From Candidatus Delongbacteria bacterium (GTDB lineage Bacteria; JAGOEH01), in the NCBI GenBank assembly GCA_017997825.1, contig JAGOEH010000072.1, positions 1 through 15,217 on the forward strand: a stretch of DNA of 15,217 nucleotides, given 5' to 3'. Position numbers and translations under genes: made by a program. The notes below the pieces were generated by a model. The model worked only from the letters and a program-made list of their open reading frames with translations, ran no database searches and was not told the DNA's origin. The stretch's first letter is position 1, and each line of letters starts with the position of its first letter. Positions 5,908-12,110 of the stretch are shown in pieces.

Positions 5908-7989
5908 ATGTTAAAAAGGAATTGGGCTGTTTTTCTGCTGGTTTGGCTGATAGTGAATTTGGGGATTCAGGCACAGCCTGTCGATGACCCGTTTTTATGG
6001 CTGGAAGGGGTAGAGGATTCCGCAGCCCTGGAATGGGTCAAGGCGCGTAACCGAACCACGGTCGATCAGTTGCAGCAGTATTCTGAATTTTCAGCGATTA
6101 AAGATGAAATACTGGATGTCATCAATTCCAAGGATCGGATTGCATTTCCTTCCATCCGGGGTCGGTATGTGTATAACTTTTGGCAGGACAGTCTGCATGA
6201 GCGGGGGGTCTACCGGCGCGCCCTGCTGGAAGAGTATTTTAAATCCGACCCGGCCTGGGAAACGGTGCTGGATATCGATATATTATGCCGTCAGGAGAAT
6301 ATGAAATGGGTCTATGACGGTGTTGCTTTTTTGGAACCTGATTACGATCGGTGTCTGGTCCATCTATCACGCGGGGGTGGAGATGCCGCGGTAGTACGTG
6401 AATTCGATCCGATCAGGAAAGAATTCATCCCGGACGGGTTCCGGCTGGATGAAGCCAAGAGTAATGTGGCCTGGAAAGATCGAAATACCCTGTGGGTAGC
6501 GACCGATTTCGGTTCCGGAACCCTGACCGAATCGGGGTATCCCCGGATTGTAAAGCTTTGGAAGAGAAACACCCCGCTGGATCAGGCTAAAACCATACTG
6601 GAAGCTCAATCCCGGGATATGGCAGTCAGCGGGTATACGATTCATACTCCGGAACGGAACTATGATATTGTCGAGCATCGGATTACTTTCTATACCGGCC
6701 GATACTACAGCCTTGAAAAGGACAGCCTGATCCGGCTTGATTTCCAGGAGGATGTTCAGTTTGACGGGATTTTTAAAAACCGGATTTTACTGGAGCTCAA
6801 ATCGGATTGGAATGTCGGTGGCCGGGACTATCTTCAGGGATCCCTGATATCGATCGATTATGACCGGTTTCTGAAAGGGGAGCGCGATTTTGATTTGATT
6901 TTCCGGCCCGGAGAACGGGAGAGCATCGCGTCGGTCAACACCACCCGTGATCGGTTGTTGATCAATCTGCTGAAGAATGTCAGCAATGAGTTACATGGTT
7001 ATACCTTAAATGATGGTCGATGGATCGGACAACGGATCGATGCACCCGCGCTGGGAAGTATCAGCATCAGCAGTACCGATGATCAATCCGATCGCTATTT
7101 TTTCAGTTATTATGGTTTTCTGTCCCCGACCGGTCTTTATTGGACCGATGGAAATCAATCCCCGGTTAAAGTCAAGAGTATGCCGGAATTCTTCAAGGCC
7201 GACGGATTAGTGACGGAGCAATGGGAGGCGGTATCCAAGGATGGAACCCGGATTCCCTATTTTATCGTCCACCAACGGGAAATGAGATTAGATGGTACCA
7301 ATCCGACCTTGCTGGAAGCCTATGGCGGATTTGAGATTTCGATGACTCCCTATTATTCGGGAGCCTGCGGCTTGGCGTGGCTGAGCCGGGGAGGGGTTTA
7401 TGTGCTGGCCAATCTGCGGGGCGGGGGAGAGTTCGGTCCGAGCTGGCATCTGGGTTCGATCAAGCAGAATCGGCAGAATGTCAATGATGACATGATCGCC
7501 GTCATGGAGGATTTGATCAAACGTCAGGTTACCTCGTCCCGGCATCTGGGAATCAAGGGCGGAAGCAACGGCGGACTGCTGGTCGGTAGTATCTTCGTGC
7601 AGCGTCCGGAACTGTGCCATGCCGTATTGTGTCAGGTTCCGCTGCTGGATATGCAGCGCTATAACAAGCTGCTGGCCGGGGCCAGTTGGGTCGGCGAATA
7701 CGGCAATCCCGATATCCCTGAAGAATGGCAGTATATCAAAAACTATTCTCCTTATCATAATCTGGCGGCCGGAAAGCCCTATCCCAAAATCTTCTTCACG
7801 ACCTCGACCCGGGATGATCGGGTCCACCCCGGCCATGCTCGCAAAATGGCGGCCAAACTGGAATCGATGGCCATTCCTTTCTTTTATTATGAGAATACCG
7901 AAGGCGGTCATTCTTCCGGAGTCACCAACGCTCAGCGAGCTTTCCAAAGTGCGTTGGGCTATGCCTATCTCTGGATGCAATTGAAGTAA
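5908..7989 (+). CDS. Exported prolyl oligopeptidase (S9A family)
   Basis: This 693-residue serine peptidase has the usual S9A length. A signal peptide (MLKRNWAVFLLVWLIVNLGIQAQ) precedes the conserved DPFLWLEGVED start. The beta-propeller domain fills roughly residues 80-430 and the alpha/beta hydrolase domain the C-terminal third. All catalytic residues are visible: Ser553 in GGSNGG, Asp636 in TRDDRVHP and His668 in EGGHSSG. Arg638 matches the substrate-binding Arg of the porcine enzyme, and NLRGGGEFG (about 499-507) is another family hallmark. S9A enzymes cut short peptides after proline. Export suggests digestion of peptides in the periplasm or outside. AAGGAG (5896-5901) at 6 nt sets the start. 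It is monocistronic, with an operator-like repeat before and a strong terminator after it. Confidence 0.94.
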   Translation: MLKRNWAVFLLVWLIVNLGIQAQPVDDPFLWLEGVEDSAALEWVKARNRTTVDQLQQYSEFSAIKDEILDVINSKDRIAFPSIRGRYVYNFWQDSLHERGVYRRALLEEYFKSDPAWETVLDIDILCRQENMKWVYDGVAFLEPDYDRCLVHLSRGGGDAAVVREFDPIRKEFIPDGFRLDEAKSNVAWKDRNTLWVATDFGSGTLTESGYPRIVKLWKRNTPLDQAKTILEAQSRDMAVSGYTIHTPERNYDIVEHRITFYTGRYYSLEKDSLIRLDFQEDVQFDGIFKNRILLELKSDWNVGGRDYLQGSLISIDYDRFLKGERDFDLIFRPGERESIASVNTTRDRLLINLLKNVSNELHGYTLNDGRWIGQRIDAPALGSISISSTDDQSDRYFFSYYGFLSPTGLYWTDGNQSPVKVKSMPEFFKADGLVTEQWEAVSKDGTRIPYFIVHQREMRLDGTNPTLLEAYGGFEISMTPYYSGACGLAWLSRGGVYVLANLRGGGEFGPSWHLGSIKQNRQNVNDDMIAVMEDLIKRQVTSSRHLGIKGGSNGGLLVGSIFVQRPELCHAVLCQVPLLDMQRYNKLLAGASWVGEYGNPDIPEEWQYIKNYSPYHNLAAGKPYPKIFFTTSTRDDRVHPGHARKMAAKLESMAIPFFYYENTEGGHSSGVTNAQRAFQSALGYAYLWMQLK

Positions 7990-8047
7990 CCATAGATTTT
8001 ACGGCTATCGCCGATCGGTATAGATAATCTTTCCTTTCTCTTGCTTG

Positions 8048-8087
8048 ATGGGATCCGGTGAATCGGCTCACCGGATCCCATTTTTTA
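8048..8087 (+). terminator. Strong Rho-independent terminator of the peptidase gene
   Basis: ATGGGATCCGGTGA (8048-8061) and TCACCGGATCCCAT (8068-8081) form a perfect 14-bp stem with a 6-nt loop, followed by TTTTTT. Confidence 0.93.
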
Positions 8088-8213
8088 TTGGATTTGAAGA
8101 ACCTGATTCAATCGGTTACCATCAACAGGCTTCGATTGACTTGATCATTTTGTGATATTTTTAGGATTTGATTCTGGGGCGTAAAGAGGCTTAAACAAAA
8201 AACGGTCTATTCG

Positions 8214-8414
8214 ATGAATGATCAGGATTTGATAAGGATGAAGTCTGACGTATGCCGGGGGCTGATCCTATCGATCATGGGAGTGGTTTCAGAATCGAAA
8301 TATAAACCGTTCAAGTGGATTTTGATTTCATATTTCAGTTTATTGACAATTTTAATTTCTATGGTTATATTGGATAGTGTTTATCACCGATTGTATTTAT
8401 ATTTTATGGATTGA
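8214..8414 (+). CDS. Possible small membrane protein, doubtful
   Basis: An open frame of 66 residues with one strongly hydrophobic stretch (about 35-55, WILISYFSLLTILISMVILDS) that could span the membrane. No Shine-Dalgarno sequence is seen before the ATG, the codon use is unlike the neighbours, and a strong promoter for the next gene lies inside it (8343-8371). It ends 18 nt before the WrbA start. It may be chance. No family was recognised. Confidence 0.22.
   Translation: MNDQDLIRMKSDVCRGLILSIMGVVSESKYKPFKWILISYFSLLTILISMVILDSVYHRLYLYFMD
8343..8371 (+). promoter_or_regulatory. Sigma-70-type promoter of the WrbA gene
   Basis: A perfect -35 TTGACA (8343-8348), a 17-bp spacer and a -10 TATATT (8366-8371). 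Predicted start is near 8378, giving a leader of about 55 nt ending in AAGGAGG. Confidence 0.8.
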
Positions 8415-8432
8415 AAATTGAAGGAGGATCCG

Positions 8433-9044
8433 ATGAAGGTTCTGGTTGCTTTTTACTCGATGTACGGGCATATCTACCGGATGGCGGAGGCGGTTGCGGA
8501 GGGAGTTGGAGAGGTTCAGGGAGCCGAAGCGGTTATGCGTCAGATTCCGGAGACCCTGCCGGAAAATGTATTGCAGATGATGGGGGCGGCGGAAGCTAAA
8601 CAGGGGTGGACCCATATTCCGGTTTGCAGCATGTCGGACCTGTCCGATGCCGATGCGGTGATTTTCGGCACCCCCACCCGGTTCGGCAATATGTGCGGCC
8701 AGATGAGACAATTCCTGGATGCGACCGGGCAGTTGTGGGCCAAGGGAGCGATGATCGGTAAAATCGGCAGTGTGTTTACCAGCAGCAGTACCCAACATGG
8801 GGGACAGGAATCCACACTGTTGAGCTTTCATATTACCCTGCTGCATCACGGGATGATTATCGTCGGTTTGCCCTTTTCCTTTCATGGGCTGACCCGGACC
8901 GATGAAATGAGCGGAGGTACCCCTTACGGTGCATCGACCATCGCCGGAGGACAGGGCGAACGGATGCCGTCGGAAAATGAACTGGCGGCAGCGCGATTTC
9001 AGGGTAAGCATGTGGCCGGTATCGGATGTAAATTGTTCAACTAA
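8433..9044 (+). CDS. wrbA: NAD(P)H:quinone oxidoreductase, WrbA type
   Basis: A 203-residue flavodoxin-like protein with WrbA signatures. The FMN phosphate loop is [19 protein letters not shown] (about 7-25). [18 protein letters not shown] (about 79-96) and [12 protein letters not shown] (about 113-124) line the flavin and active site. [19 protein letters not shown] and the [13 protein letters not shown] loop follow. The family reduces quinones by two electrons, using NAD(P)H, and protects against oxidative stress; members are cytosolic tetramers. The start is ATG 8433, five nt after AAGGAGG (8421-8427); an ATG at 8418 lies before that site and is rejected. It has its own consensus promoter and no close partner gene. 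Confidence 0.93.
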   Translation: MKVLVAFYSMYGHIYRMAEAVAEGVGEVQGAEAVMRQIPETLPENVLQMMGAAEAKQGWTHIPVCSMSDLSDADAVIFGTPTRFGNMCGQMRQFLDATGQLWAKGAMIGKIGSVFTSSSTQHGGQESTLLSFHITLLHHGMIIVGLPFSFHGLTRTDEMSGGTPYGASTIAGGQGERMPSENELAAARFQGKHVAGIGCKLFN

Positions 9045-9151
9045 GCGAATCGTTTCATCAAATCAATCATTACCTGGTATTGGGAGATTTGATCTTATCC
9101 GGTAAGAAAAACAGGATGGATTGATGATATCACATCGTGGCTCGTTTTATT

Positions 9152-9179
9152 TTGTTGATTTCTAATTTCTGTATAAAAT
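9152..9179 (+). promoter_or_regulatory. Possible weak promoter of the lipoprotein gene
   Basis: TAAAAT (9174-9179) within TATAAAAT serves as a -10 box, with TTGTTG (9152-9157) as a poor -35 at 16 bp. The copy 2 leader motif starts about 30 nt after the -10, the same arrangement as upstream of the permease. Confidence 0.35.
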
Positions 9180-9201
9180 TGCATTCATCAGTTTTACCGC
9201 T

Positions 9202-9217
9202 TATGCCGCCGGATTGA
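9202..9217 (+). promoter_or_regulatory. Leader motif / micro-ORF MPPD-stop, copy 2
   Basis: Exact copy of the 16-mer at 415-430. ATG CCG CCG GAT TGA runs from 9203 to 9217, ending 21 nt before the lipoprotein ATG (9239). Flanks differ from copy 1 apart from a GTTTAC/GTTTTAC stretch just upstream, which argues for a short conserved element rather than a recent duplication. Confidence 0.45.
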
Positions 9218-9238
9218 ATTGATTTCTGAGGATGGTTT

Positions 9239-9682
9239 ATGTATAAATCTATCTTGGCGTTGGCATTGATGATCATGATGGGTTGTATACACACTCGGTA
9301 TAACAACCATTATTCCAAACTAACCCCGGAAGATCGTGAATATTTATCCAGGGTATAGAGCCAGCCGATCCGGTTTACTGTCAAGCTGGAATCGGACGGG
9401 GCGTGTTGGCAGCGGGCCGCCGATTGGATTACGTCCTATAGCCGGTCACCGATCGAGTCTGTAAGTGATCAGATGATCGTTACTCACAAACCGCTCAATA
9501 ATGAATCCAGCTATTGGTATACCATTACCAGGACGAGAGGTGCCGATCAGGTTGAATATCATGTTGCATGCCATTCCAACTACTCGGAACAGAAGCGGGA
9601 TTACCTCGAACATCAATTGTCCTATTATATCGTATCAGGGCAGATCCGGGAGAATTTGGTGAATTGGTCTCCTTTGCCATAA
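9239..9682 (+). pseudogene. Small lipoprotein gene with in-frame amber codon
   Basis: The reading frame 9239-9682 would encode about 147 residues but is broken by TAG at 9356-9358 (codon 40). The N-terminus MYKSILALALMIMMGC is a lipoprotein signal peptide with Cys16 as the lipidation site, so the product would sit in the membrane facing the periplasm. After the TAG the frame continues without any stop: SQPIRFTVKLESDGACWQRA, then YHVACHSNYSEQKRDYLEHQ, to NLVNWSPLP and TAA. Both halves look coding, and a 69-residue ORF from ATG 9473 is only its tail. TAG is a normal stop in three other genes of this window, so general amber recoding is unlikely. Point mutation, sequencing error or local read-through are the choices. 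No family was recognised. Confidence 0.72.
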
Positions 9683-9716
9683 TTACCCCGTGAATGCGGT
9701 ATTATCTCCCCGTGAG

Positions 9717-9744
9717 CCCCAGAACTTGTCCTGAGCTTCCGGGG
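9717..9744. repeat. Short GC-rich hairpin after the lipoprotein gene
   Basis: CCCCAGAA (9717-9724) and TTCCGGGG (9737-9744) pair at 7 of 8 positions around a 12-nt loop. There is no T-run. It could be a transcript-stabilising stem or part of a dispersed repeat. The rest of 9745-9934 shows no recognisable gene. Confidence 0.4.
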
Positions 9745-9934
9745 ATGTATCCGAGCACCATCGGGTCAATGGATCATACTATCAAATAGTCGGAATTGAT
9801 CAAGTGTATGGTGGTTTTGTTGATGGAAAAAGGCCGAATGACTGAGGCCAGGCTTTAGAAAAAATGATACCTAGCTGAAAACCGGAAGAGTGGATTGGGA
9901 AACTAAGAGTGTCAGATTTTGTTATTCTTTATAG

Positions 9935-10179
9935 TTTTCTATTGACAACCCCAAGAAGTGTGATTATCATGGTATCATTAATTTAAGTTCAATTTCCGAG
10001 GGGGAGATTGGTGATAAAAGAAAACTTTATGAAGAATTTATAACAACCAAACTTCCTTACAAAATTGAACAACTAAATATCGAATAGAACATATTGACAA
10101 TCGAATAAATGAATTGGTTTATCAACTTTACGAGTTGACCGAAGATGAAATTAAAATTGTTGAAGGGAATAGTTTATGA
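9935..10179 (+). pseudogene. Frameshifted C-terminal remnant of a DNA methyltransferase (Eco57I/type IIG-like)
   Basis: Two reading frames join into one recognisable C-terminus. Frame one (9935-10087, ending at TAG) reads NPKKCDYHGIINLSSISE, then KRKLYEEFITTKLPYKIEQ and LNIE. Frame two (about 10082-10179) carries on with IEHIDNRINELVYQLYELTE and DEIKIVEGNSL. The 'ID..I.ELVY.LY.LTE.EI.IVEG' ending is typical of N6-adenine DNA methyltransferases with a TaqI/Eco57I-type C-terminus, as in type IIG restriction enzymes. A one-base loss near 10080-10090 explains the frame change. No start codon and no catalytic NPPY motif are present, so nearly all of the gene is gone. Its stop TGA (10177-10179) overlaps the ATG of the next gene, a relic of a coupled operon. 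The family call is from memory of the motif and needs a search. Confidence 0.6.
9942..9970 (+). promoter_or_regulatory. Consensus-like promoter inside the methyltransferase remnant
   Basis: TTGACA (9942-9947), 17-bp spacer, TATCAT (9965-9970), five of six to TATAAT. It lies 206 nt before the RhuM start and could keep that gene expressed after the methyltransferase was lost. It overlaps former coding sequence, so a chance match is possible. Confidence 0.45.
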
Positions 10180-11180
10180 GCAATTCCGAAATCATACTAT
10201 ATACCACACCACAAGGAGACGTTAAACTAGAAGTAATTGTTCAGGATGAAACGGTTTGGCTTACACAAAAAGCGATGGGTGAATTGTTTGGTGTAACCAA
10301 GAAAACCATTAGTGAACATTTGGGCAATATATATAACTCTAATGAATTAGAACGCGAAGCAACTGTCCGGAAAATCCGGACAGTTCAAAATGAAGCTGGC
10401 AGAGAGGTTGCCCGTAATCTTGATTTTTATAATCTTGATGCAATTATTTCGGTTGGCTACAGGGTTAATTCTCAGCAAGCTACACAGTTTCGTATTTGGT
10501 CGACTAAAACCTTAAAAGAGTTTATTATTAAAGGGTTTGTGCTTGATGATGACCGCTTAAAACAAGGGAAAAAGCTTTTTGGTAAAGATTATTTCGATGA
10601 ATTGCTTGAACGGATTAGGGAAATACGGGCAAGTGAACGCAGGTTTTATCAAAAGATTACCGATATATATTCAGAGTGCAGTATTGATTATGACTCAAAA
10701 GCAGAGATTACCTTAACTTTTTATAAGACTGTACAAAATAAATTGCATTGGGCTATTACAGGACAAACAGCAGCTGAGATAATTTCATCAAGAGCCAAAG
10801 CTAAACTACCAAATATGGGCTTGACTACCTGGAAAAATTCTCCACAAGGTAAAATCTTAAAATCAGATGTTTCGGTTGCAAAAAACTACCTGAATAAAAA
10901 GGAAATTGACGAACTCAACCGGATTGTAACAATGTATCTGGATTATGCCGAGAACCAAGCGGCAAGACAAATACCCATGAAAATGAAAGATTGGGTTGAG
11001 AAACTTGATGCATTTTTACAATTCAATGACTATTCGGTACTTAAAAATGCAGGTTCTATTTCGGCAGAGATTGCTAAAAAATTAGCAGTAAAACAATTTG
11101 AAGAGTATAGGATAAAACAAGATTCGGAATTTGAATCAGATTTTGACAAGGAAATAAAAAGGATAAAAGGAGAGGAATGA
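10176..11180 (+). CDS. RhuM-family protein
   Basis: A 334-residue cytosolic protein matching the RhuM ('virulence protein RhuM') family at full length. The N-terminal third holds the family's DNA-binding-like motif: VWLTQKAMGELFGVTKKTISEHLGNIY (about 27-53) looks like a helix-turn-helix. It continues with LDFYNLDAIISVGYRVNSQQATQFRIWSTKTLKEFIIKGFVLDDDRLK (about 81-128), the most conserved part. The C-terminal half is helical and charged. RhuM was first noted on a Salmonella pathogenicity island and is often found beside restriction-modification genes, but its activity is not established. Its ATG overlaps the stop of the methyltransferase remnant (ATGA), which fits that context. The gene is AT-rich compared with the chromosome on its left, a sign of transfer. 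Confidence 0.88.
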   Translation: MSNSEIILYTTPQGDVKLEVIVQDETVWLTQKAMGELFGVTKKTISEHLGNIYNSNELEREATVRKIRTVQNEAGREVARNLDFYNLDAIISVGYRVNSQQATQFRIWSTKTLKEFIIKGFVLDDDRLKQGKKLFGKDYFDELLERIREIRASERRFYQKITDIYSECSIDYDSKAEITLTFYKTVQNKLHWAITGQTAAEIISSRAKAKLPNMGLTTWKNSPQGKILKSDVSVAKNYLNKKEIDELNRIVTMYLDYAENQAARQIPMKMKDWVEKLDAFLQFNDYSVLKNAGSISAEIAKKLAVKQFEEYRIKQDSEFESDFDKEIKRIKGEE

Positions 11181-11320
11181 GAAACCTAACGCACATCATA
11201 TCTTCGCTTTCAGGCACATTCGGCATTCCCTCAATACTTGTGCTCAATCCAAAAATGCCAAAAGAGCCTTCAAGCCCGTCCCGCTCCAACGTACGGATTG
11301 AGAGACAGTACATTAAATAA
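11177..11320 (+). CDS. Short ORF overlapping the RhuM stop, doubtful
   Basis: An ATG (11177) overlaps the RhuM stop as ATGA, 4 nt after GGAGAGG, and opens a 47-codon frame to TAA at 11318-11320 (MRNLTHIISSLSGTFGIPSI...VRIERQYIK). The overlap and SD look favourable. However, most of the ORF lies in an imperfect inverted repeat (11206-11275), which by itself is more likely a DNA or RNA element. No family was recognised. Confidence 0.15.
   Translation: MRNLTHIISSLSGTFGIPSILVLNPKMPKEPSSPSRSNVRIERQYIK
11206..11275. repeat. Imperfect inverted repeat after RhuM (attC-like?)
   Basis: The 22-nt arms 11206-11227 (GCTTTCAGGC...GGCATT) and 11254-11275 (AATGCC...CCTTCAAGC) pair at 17 of 22 positions around a 26-nt loop. 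The mismatches are spread in small blocks, which gives the bulged hairpin seen in integron attC sites and some transposon ends. ACCTAAC at 11184-11190 fits the attC core RYYYAAC, but no matching GTTRRRY partner was found nearby, so the assignment is open. Confidence 0.45.
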
Positions 11321-11367
11321 AGTATGAGACAAATATATTAGAAAACAATAACGGCCGGCGTACAATA

Positions 11368-11482
11368 CGCGGTATAAAACAATGGGGATTAAGCGGTTAT
11401 GCAAAGTTTCTGCTTCGTATCAAAGTTCGTTATCGCGTGATAGTGACGTAGCCCGCAATCCACAACGATTTCATACTTCCGC
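11368..11482. repeat. Second, longer imperfect inverted repeat
   Basis: GGATT-AA-GCGG (11386-11396) pairs with CCGC-AATCC (11453-11461), leaving AA as an unpaired bulge. Further out GTATAAAA (11372-11379) pairs at 7 of 8 positions with TTTCATAC (11469-11476). The central part carries TTATCGCGTGATAG. The folded single strand would be a long bulged hairpin. A 69-codon frame across it (11382-11591) is probably not a gene. Confidence 0.4.
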
Positions 11483-11490
11483 CCCGGAGG

Positions 11491-11668
11491 TGAAGATCCG
11501 ATTTGACAAGATTTTGGCCTTGCTGAACGTTCCGTCCCAGAAACGGGAGATCTATTTGCCTTTTATGATTATTAATATCAGTGAATTATAAATGCTTGAG
11601 CATGAATTGATATATTGATCCTAATTTTCTGAAATGATCAGTTTTACGGAAAAAGCTTAAAAAAACTA
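11491..11668. other. AT-rich spacer without recognisable genes
   Basis: Nothing beyond random short frames was seen. It separates the inverted repeats from the promoter at 11669 and is probably part of the acquired, AT-rich block. Confidence 0.5.
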
Positions 11669-11697
11669 TTGACAAATGTGAGAGTATAGCATAAGAT
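11669..11697 (+). promoter_or_regulatory. Sigma-70-type promoter upstream of the large secreted protein
   Basis: A perfect -35 TTGACA (11669-11674), 17-bp spacer and -10 TAAGAT (11692-11697). If it serves the gene at 12111 the leader is about 400 nt, unusually long, and includes the octamer repeat and an inverted repeat. Confidence 0.6.
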
Positions 11698-11801
11698 AGA
11701 TCAGACGCTTAACTGATAATAATCTAAAAAGGATTTAACTGAGGATGGTTAGCGGGTGAGAGCGGCTTCTGAGAAAATCCTGATCCCCTTTATGAATCTG
11801 C

Positions 11802-11865
11802 AGTATCCAAGTATCCAGGTATCCAGGTATCCAGGTATCCAGGTATCCAGGTATCCAGGTATCCA
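11802..11865. repeat. Octamer tandem repeat, 8 copies
   Basis: Two copies of AGTATCCA (11802-11817) are followed by six perfect copies of GGTATCCA (11818-11865). The period of 8 is not a multiple of 3, so it does not encode a simple fixed peptide; reading it on the minus strand gives a YLDTWIPG-like repeat that should not be called a protein. Such a tract can change copy number by slippage. Confidence 0.97.
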
Positions 11866-12029
11866 GAGAGGTTGCGGCTGGAAAGCGGCGGACTGATGAT
11901 GCAGGGCGATTGGACTGTATTCGCTATATTGACTGTTTTCGTGTTTTCCTGTCTTTTTGTGAGTGTTTGTGGATGGAGAAATTTATTTATAGGAGATTTG
12001 CTCGGTATGTCTAATGATATTTTCCGCAC

Positions 12030-12063
12030 AACTGTTTATAGTAAAACGTTGTGATAAACAGTT
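12030..12063. repeat. Perfect 10-bp inverted repeat before the secreted-protein gene
   Basis: AACTGTTTAT (12030-12039) and ATAAACAGTT (12054-12063) are exact reverse complements with a 14-nt spacer, ending 47 nt before the ATG. AT-rich, no T-run: an operator or a leader hairpin are both possible. The segment 11866-12029 shows no credible gene, only a TTG-started 60-codon frame. Confidence 0.6.
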
Positions 12064-12110
12064 AGAATATTGAATTTAATGTTTTGCATATTATCATGGA
12101 GGAAAATATC

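Noticed and set aside
9356-9358. Pyrrolysine or a reassigned genetic code
   Set aside because: TAG ends the GNAT gene, the second DUF3795 gene and the large secreted protein at expected positions, so it is used as a stop here.
11074-11313. Minus-strand 79-codon frame opposite the RhuM 3' end
   Set aside because: It overlaps the well-supported RhuM gene and the inverted repeat, and has no recognisable family.
11382-11591. 69-codon plus-strand frame
   Set aside because: It has no SD, lies across a long imperfect palindrome, and its peptide resembles no family I know.
11802-11865. CRISPR array
   Set aside because: The repeats are 8 bp and directly adjacent with no spacers.
11790-12029. Minus-strand 79-codon frame with YLDTWIPG repeats
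   Set aside because: It is only the translation of the octamer repeat in one frame, has no SD and runs against the promoter at 11669.
11872-12054. TTG-started 60-codon frame with a hydrophobic stretch
   Set aside because: GAGAGG lies directly against the TTG with almost no spacing, and the inverted repeat at 12030-12063 uses its end. A small membrane protein cannot be excluded but is not supported.
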